This document shows, one piece after another, positions 15,126 to 18,909 of a stretch of 18,909 nt of DNA (the first letter of the stretch is position 1; the number at the start of each line of letters is the position of its first letter). Source of the DNA: Roseiarcus sp050015935. Its GTDB lineage: Bacteria; Pseudomonadota; Alphaproteobacteria; Rhizobiales; Beijerinckiaceae. The notes beneath the pieces were generated by a model. The model was given only the letters and a program-made list of their open reading frames with translations. It was not told the origin of the DNA and did no database searches. The position numbers and the translations under genes were made by a program. The stretch is taken from assembly GCA_050015935.1 (NCBI GenBank), contig JBEKAL010000042.1:1-18909 (forward strand), in the 5' to 3' direction.

Positions 15126-16025
15126 ATGACGAGTGCGCCGAGGCGGCGCGGCGGGAGCGCAGCGTGCGGGCTCGCGCGGCGCCTCGCGCTCGTCGTCGCG
15201 CTGGCGGCCGCCTGGGGAGCGCCGCCGGCCGACGCGGCGGGCAGGCCGCGGCGTATCGTTTCGATCAACATGTGCATGGACGAACTGGTCCTGCGCCTGG
15301 CCGATCGCGACGCCATCGCTTCCGTCACCTGGCTTTCGCAAGATCGGCGCAACGCCAATATGGCTGAAACGGCGATGGGCCTGCCGGCCAATCACGGGCT
15401 CGCGGAGGAGGCGCTCGCCTACCATCCCGACCTGCTGCTCGCCGGCCCGTTCACCGAGCGCTCGACCGTCGCGCTCCTCGAGCAGGTCGGCGCGCCAGTG
15501 GTCGAATTCTCCGTTCCCGAGACGCTCGAGGGCGTCCGGCGGCAGATTCGCGAAGTCGCGGCTCTCATCGGCGAGCCGGAGCGCGGCGAAGCGCTGGTCG
15601 CGGACATCGATCGTCGCCTGGCGCGGATTTCCGTCGATGCGAACCGGGCGCCGCTCCGCGCGATCGTCCTGCGGCCGAACGGCTTCACCGTCGGTCCGGG
15701 ATCGCTGGTCGACGAGATTCTGCGGCGCGCGGGAATGACCAATCTAGCCGCGCGGCTGGATATCGGCGCCTATCAGCAGATTCCGCTGGAAAGGCTGGCC
15801 CTGCTCGACGCGGACGTGCTGATCCTCGACAGCGAAGGCTTCGCGGCGCCTTCGCTCGCGACCGAGGCGCTGAGCCACCCGATCGTCGCCGCGCTTTCCC
15901 ACAGGCTGAAAGTCGTTGCGCTGCCCTCGCGTCTGTGGACCTGCGCCGGCCCCGCCTTGGTCGACGCCGTCGAGAGGCTCGCCGAGGCGACCGCAGAGGT
16001 CGAGGCCGGGGAGTCGCGCAATTGA
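15126..16025 (+). CDS. btuF: Periplasmic cobalamin-binding protein
   Basis: A 299-residue periplasmic binding protein of the BtuF/FhuD cluster. The signal peptide is residues 1-37 (twin Arg-rich start, Ala/Leu core, cleavage after PADA). The mature part opens RRIVSINMCMDELVLRLADR and continues with SVTWLSQDRRNANMAETA, typical of alphaproteobacterial BtuF-like proteins. A long central helix is expected between the two lobes (EQVGAPVVEFSVPETLEGVR region). It should take B12 from BtuB and hand it to BtuC. The gene begins 4 bp after btuB and its TGA overlaps the btuC start (TTGA). The assignment to B12 rather than haem or iron chelates rests on the riboswitch. Confidence 0.88.
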   Translation: MTSAPRRRGGSAACGLARRLALVVALAAAWGAPPADAAGRPRRIVSINMCMDELVLRLADRDAIASVTWLSQDRRNANMAETAMGLPANHGLAEEALAYHPDLLLAGPFTERSTVALLEQVGAPVVEFSVPETLEGVRRQIREVAALIGEPERGEALVADIDRRLARISVDANRAPLRAIVLRPNGFTVGPGSLVDEILRRAGMTNLAARLDIGAYQQIPLERLALLDADVLILDSEGFAAPSLATEALSHPIVAALSHRLKVVALPSRLWTCAGPALVDAVERLAEATAEVEAGESRN

Positions 16026-17035
16026 GCGGCGCGCTCGATCGCGCCAGGGCCGCTGCTTGGCCGCTCGTCGCCGCGCTCGGCGGCTTGGCGCTCGTCGCGA
16101 CCTTCGCCTCGCTCATCGTCGGCTACGTCCATCTCGACGTCTTCGCGGCGCTGAACGATCTCGCGCACGGCCGCGAGAGCCTGCCGGCGCTGGTGTTGGT
16201 CGAACTGCGCCTGCCGCGCGCGGCGCTCGGCTGCGCCGTTGGCTTCAGCCTCGGGCTGACCGGCGCGGCGATGCAGGGGCTGCTGCGCAATCCGCTCGCC
16301 GACCCCGGGGTCGTCGGCGTCTCGGGCGGGGCGGCGCTCGGCGCCGTCGTCGTGTTCTATTCCGGCCTCGCCGGCGCGTTCTCGCTTGCGCTGCCGCTCG
16401 GCGGCGTCGCCGGCGCCGTCGTCGCCGCGCTCGCTCTTTATGGTCTGGTCGGGCGGGGCGCCGGCACGATGACGCTGATCCTGGCGGGGGTGACGATCAA
16501 CAGCTTCGCCGGCGCGCTGACCGCGCTCGCGCTCAATCTTTCCCCCAACCCTTACGCCGCGTACGAAATCATGTTCTGGCTGATGGGTTCGCTGACCGAT
16601 CGCAGCCTGCCCCAGCTATGGCTGGCGCTGCCGCTGATGCTCGTCGGTTGGGCTCTGTTGCTGTCCTCGGCGGCGGCTCTCGACGCGCTGACTCTCGGCG
16701 AGGACACCGCGACGAGCCTCGGCTTCGATCTCAAGCGCCTGCGCCTGACGCTGGTGGCGGGGTCGGCGTTGGCGGTCGGCGGCGCGGTCGCCGTCACCGG
16801 CGCCATCGGCTTCGTCGGCCTGGTGGTTCCGCACCTCTTGCGTCCGCTGGTCGGCCATCGGCCGGGCCGGCTGCTGCTGGTCAGCGGGTTCGGCGGCGCG
16901 ATCGCTCTGCTCGGCGCCGACATCGCGGTTCGCCTCTTGCCGATCCATCCCGAACTCAAATTGGGCGTCGTGACCGCGCTGATCGGCGCGCCGTTCCTGC
17001 TCAGCCTGATCGACCGCATGCGGCGGGAGGCGTGA
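16022..17035 (+). CDS. btuC: Cobalamin ABC transporter permease (FecCD family)
   Basis: A 337-residue inner membrane permease with about ten membrane segments. FecCD motifs are visible: LRLPRAALGCAVGFSLGLTG, MQGLLRNPLADPGVVGVSGG, MFWLMGSLTD, and the coupling region ALTLGEDTATSLGFDLKRLR followed by GAIGFVGLVVPHLLRPLVGH. No ATG or GTG fits the start. I chose TTG at 16022, which overlaps the btuF stop by 4 nt (TTGA) and has GGGAG 9 bases upstream. The frame is open back to 15935, but that part is Arg-rich shadow of btuF. It should work as a homodimer with BtuD. Confidence 0.92.
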   Translation: MSGALDRARAAAWPLVAALGGLALVATFASLIVGYVHLDVFAALNDLAHGRESLPALVLVELRLPRAALGCAVGFSLGLTGAAMQGLLRNPLADPGVVGVSGGAALGAVVVFYSGLAGAFSLALPLGGVAGAVVAALALYGLVGRGAGTMTLILAGVTINSFAGALTALALNLSPNPYAAYEIMFWLMGSLTDRSLPQLWLALPLMLVGWALLLSSAAALDALTLGEDTATSLGFDLKRLRLTLVAGSALAVGGAVAVTGAIGFVGLVVPHLLRPLVGHRPGRLLLVSGFGGAIALLGADIAVRLLPIHPELKLGVVTALIGAPFLLSLIDRMRREA

Positions 17036-17835
17036 TGCGCATCGAAGCGACCAACGCCACCGTCCGATTCGGCGACCAGAGCGCGCTCGAAGGCGTCGAC
17101 TGCGCCGTCCGCTCCGGCGAGATGGTCGGCCTGATCGGACCGAACGGCGCCGGCAAGACGACGCTGATGCGCGTCCTCGCCGATCTTCAGCCGTTGCAGG
17201 CGGGCGAGGCGCGCTACGACGGCAGACGCGCGCACGAACTCGCGCGCGGGGAACTGGCCCGGCGCGTCGCCTTCCTGGCGCAGGGCGGCGAGGCCACTTG
17301 GCCGCTGCGGGTCGATCATCTCGTAGCGTTGGGGCGTCTGCCGCATCGCCGCGCCTTCTCAGGGCCCAGCGCCGCCGACCGGGCCGCGATCGAGGCCGCG
17401 CTCGGAGCGGCGGACGTCGCGCATCTGCGCGCCAGAACGCTCGGCGCGCTTTCCGGGGGCGAACGGGCGCGGGCGCTGCTGGCGCGCGCGCTCGCGGTTC
17501 AAGCCGAAATGCTGCTGGCCGACGAGCCCGTTGCGGCGCTCGACCCGCTGCACCAACTGCGCGCGATGGAGCTTCTGCGCTCGGTCGCCAGAAACGGCGC
17601 CGGCGTCGTCGCGGTCCTTCACGATCTGACCCTGGCCGTCCGCTTTTGCGATCGGTTGATCGTGCTCGCCGGCGGGCGCGTCGTCGCCGACGGTCCGCCC
17701 GCCGTGCTCACCGACGCGGTCCTGGCGGCCGCCTATGGCGTCGACGCGCTACGCGGCGAACACGGCGGCGAACCCTTCATCTTGCCGTGGCGGGCGAGCG
17801 CGCCGTCGCCGGGCGCAGGCAAAACGGGCGCCTGA
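17035..17835 (+). CDS. btuD: Cobalamin ABC transporter ATPase
   Basis: A 266-residue ATP-binding subunit. Motifs: Walker A GPNGAGKTT (residues about 35-43), Q-loop FLAQGGEATWPL, signature LSGGERARALLARAL, Walker B MLLADEPVAALDP, and H-loop AVLHDLTLAVRF. The ATG shares its A with the btuC stop (TGATG), with GGGAGG 5 bases before the ATG, so it is translationally coupled. It belongs to the FecE/BtuD/HmuV group; the operon decides for B12. A Pro/Ala-rich tail follows the core. No adenosyltransferase or cobalamin salvage gene is linked in the window. Confidence 0.92.
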   Translation: MRIEATNATVRFGDQSALEGVDCAVRSGEMVGLIGPNGAGKTTLMRVLADLQPLQAGEARYDGRRAHELARGELARRVAFLAQGGEATWPLRVDHLVALGRLPHRRAFSGPSAADRAAIEAALGAADVAHLRARTLGALSGGERARALLARALAVQAEMLLADEPVAALDPLHQLRAMELLRSVARNGAGVVAVLHDLTLAVRFCDRLIVLAGGRVVADGPPAVLTDAVLAAAYGVDALRGEHGGEPFILPWRASAPSPGAGKTGA

Positions 17836-17892
17836 CTCTCGCGGGCGTTGGCGAGGGTGGGCGAATCGGCCTGCCTCGCCCGACCCTTGGCG

Positions 17893-17910
17893 GGCAAGGG
17901 TCCGCTTGCC
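17893..17910 (+). terminator. Hairpin after btuD, uncertain terminator
   Basis: GGCAAG (17893-17898) and CTTGCC (17905-17910) pair across a 6-base loop. An overlapping alternative, ACCCTTG with CAAGGGT, uses some of the same bases. No T-run follows, so it may act in RNA processing or not at all. It separates btuD from the response regulator. Confidence 0.25.
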
Positions 17911-17940
17911 AAGCCGCGCGCGAATTGTCATGGAAGGGAA

Positions 17941-18579
17941 ATGTCCCGCCAGTTCGTCATCGCCGACGATCACGCTCTGTTCCGCACCGGCCTGCGTTTG
18001 CTCCTCACCGACAGCTGCGGGCCGGCCGAAGTGCGCGAGGCGGCGAGCCTGCCGGAGTTGCGGGGGCTGCTCGAGGTCGATTCGCGCGTCGATCTCGCCG
18101 TCGTCGATCTCGCCATGCCCGGCATGAACGGCGGCGGCTCGATTCGCGAGCTGCACCAGACATTCGCCCAGCTGCCGTTCGTCGTCATGTCCGGCTCGGA
18201 GCAGCGCCAGGACGTACTCGACGCGCTTGCGGCCGGCGCATTCGGCTATATCCCCAAATCGCTCGATCCCGAGGCGATGGTCGCGGCGTTCCAACAAGTG
18301 CTCGGCGGCGGCATCTATGCGCCGACGCTGCTGTTGACCGAGCCGGCGTCGGCGTCCGAGCCGCCGCAATCCATCGACGCCAACATCATCGCCATGCTGA
18401 CGCCGCGCCAATGCGACGTGCTGCGCCTGCTCGGCAAGGGCCAGGCGAACAAGGAAATCGCGCGCGCGCTCGACATTTCCGAAGGCACCGTCAAAATCCA
18501 CCTCGCCGCGATCTTCCGCCTGCTCGACGTGCGCAACCGCACCGAGGCGGTGCTGAAGGCGAGCGCGCTGGATATCTAA
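17941..18579 (+). CDS. NarL/FixJ-type two-component response regulator
   Basis: A 212-residue transcription regulator. Residues 3 to about 120 form the receiver, with the acidic pair Asp9-Asp10, phosphoacceptor Asp56 in VVDLAMPGMNG, the switch Ser in VVMSGSEQ and Lys in YIPKSLD. Residues about 150-208 form a LuxR-type helix-turn-helix (LTPRQCDVLRLLGKG, NKEIARALDISEGTVKIHLA). The ATG at 17941 has GGAAGGG closely upstream; an earlier in-frame ATG at 17848 would add a 31-residue piece without family similarity. No sensor kinase lies nearby, so the signal and targets are unknown. It is 105 bp after btuD on the same strand, so co-transcription is possible but not shown. Confidence 0.93.
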   Translation: MSRQFVIADDHALFRTGLRLLLTDSCGPAEVREAASLPELRGLLEVDSRVDLAVVDLAMPGMNGGGSIRELHQTFAQLPFVVMSGSEQRQDVLDALAAGAFGYIPKSLDPEAMVAAFQQVLGGGIYAPTLLLTEPASASEPPQSIDANIIAMLTPRQCDVLRLLGKGQANKEIARALDISEGTVKIHLAAIFRLLDVRNRTEAVLKASALDI

Positions 18580-18909
18580 TACCAGGGCTCGGAATTGATG
18601 ACTCGTCATGGCCGGGCTTGTCCCGGCCATCTCAAGGCGATTGCATAGCAATCGTCCGCACGCCGCCCGGCCGCCGCTTCGCAAGACGAAAAGCCGCGCA
18701 TTCTCAGCCTCTTCCTGAGGAGCGGAAGCAGCTTCGCCGCGTGGATGGCCGGGACAAGCCCGGCCATGACGGCAGTCAGCATTTTCGGCAAATAGGGTAT
18801 CCCCTTCACTCCAGTAAGCCCGCGTGATAGCTTCGGGGGATGGAAGTCGTAAGAAATCTTGTCCCTGGGGTTGATTACCCCAGGACGTTTCAAGAGGTTG
18901 ACGAGTGGT
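18580..18909. other. Non-coding right end of the window
   Basis: No gene is recognised. The stretch holds the 168 bp palindromic element listed separately and, to its right, a 7 bp hairpin CCTGGGG-TTGATTA-CCCCAGG (18864-18884) with no T-run. A - strand frame crosses both, but it runs through the repeat and shows no family features. Confidence 0.5.
18604..18771. repeat. 168 bp element with perfect 27 bp inverted ends
   Basis: The left arm (18604-18630) and right arm (18745-18771) are exact reverse complements over 27 bp. Each arm can itself fold (ATGGCCGGG, 5-base loop, CCCGGCCAT). The inside has further short palindromes, such as CGATTGC-ATA-GCAATCG and CTCAG...CTGAG. It begins with the same CGTCATGGCCGGG as the elements at 7981 and 10303. 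It carries no gene. Confidence 0.9.

Noticed and set aside
12947..15391. 814-residue open frame on the - strand opposite btuB
   Set aside because: It is antisense to a complete TonB receptor and to the riboswitch, and has no recognisable motif.
15935..16021. Earlier ATG start for btuC at 15935
   Set aside because: It would add an Arg-rich stretch lying inside btuF; the TTG at 16022 with GGGAG and a 4 nt stop overlap fits better.
17848..17940. 31-residue N-terminal extension of the response regulator
   Set aside because: Receiver domains start within a few residues of the Met at 17941, which has its own Shine-Dalgarno; the extension crosses a hairpin.
18604..18771. Rho-independent terminator of the response regulator
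   Set aside because: The hairpins are large and lack a T-run; the paired 27 bp arms mark a repeat element, though it might also stop transcripts.

Overview
The window is GC-rich, densely coded DNA. Gene content and intergenic repeats suggest an alphaproteobacterium of the Rhizobiales/Hyphomicrobiales. Clues are a MaoC-phosphotransacylase fusion next to acetate kinase, a RopB/Omp25-type outer membrane barrel, a large L28 protein, and intergenic palindromes beginning CGTCATGGCCGGG. A methylotroph or methanotroph relative (Methylocystaceae/Beijerinckiaceae) is a guess from style. No rRNA, tRNA, CRISPR array or intact transposase was seen.

Layout, left to right. Positions 2-112 hold the possible C-terminal end of an unrecognised + strand gene. 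Next come - strand genes: acetate kinase (ackA) and the MaoC/Pta fusion feeding it acyl phosphate (4 bp apart), then a two-gene DrrAB/NodIJ-like ABC exporter with overlapping ends, then the PLP homeostasis protein YggS. Divergently, a good sigma70-like promoter drives rpmB (L28), which ends in a clear intrinsic terminator. A KefB/KefC-type K+/H+ antiporter follows.

Positions 7954-10327 are an island with looser base composition. It holds one gene, an outer membrane protein made of two fused copies of a small beta-barrel, bracketed by two inverted copies of an intergenic repeat. A - strand FUSC-family membrane protein follows. Behind it lies a frameshifted, truncated remnant of a branched-chain-amino-acid-type ABC substrate-binding protein.

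Positions 12901-17835 form a cobalamin uptake module: a cobalamin riboswitch, then btuB (TonB receptor), btuF (periplasmic binding protein), btuC (permease) and btuD (ATPase), packed with 4 bp gaps or overlaps. The order matches the path of B12: outer membrane, periplasm, inner membrane. A NarL/FixJ-type response regulator without a nearby kinase follows, then a 168 bp element bounded by perfect 27 bp inverted arms.

The most unusual items are the double-barrel outer membrane protein, the MaoC domain that has lost its catalytic Asp and His, competing pairings at the riboswitch closing stem, and the broken binding-protein gene. I see no multi-gene system that is clearly new.
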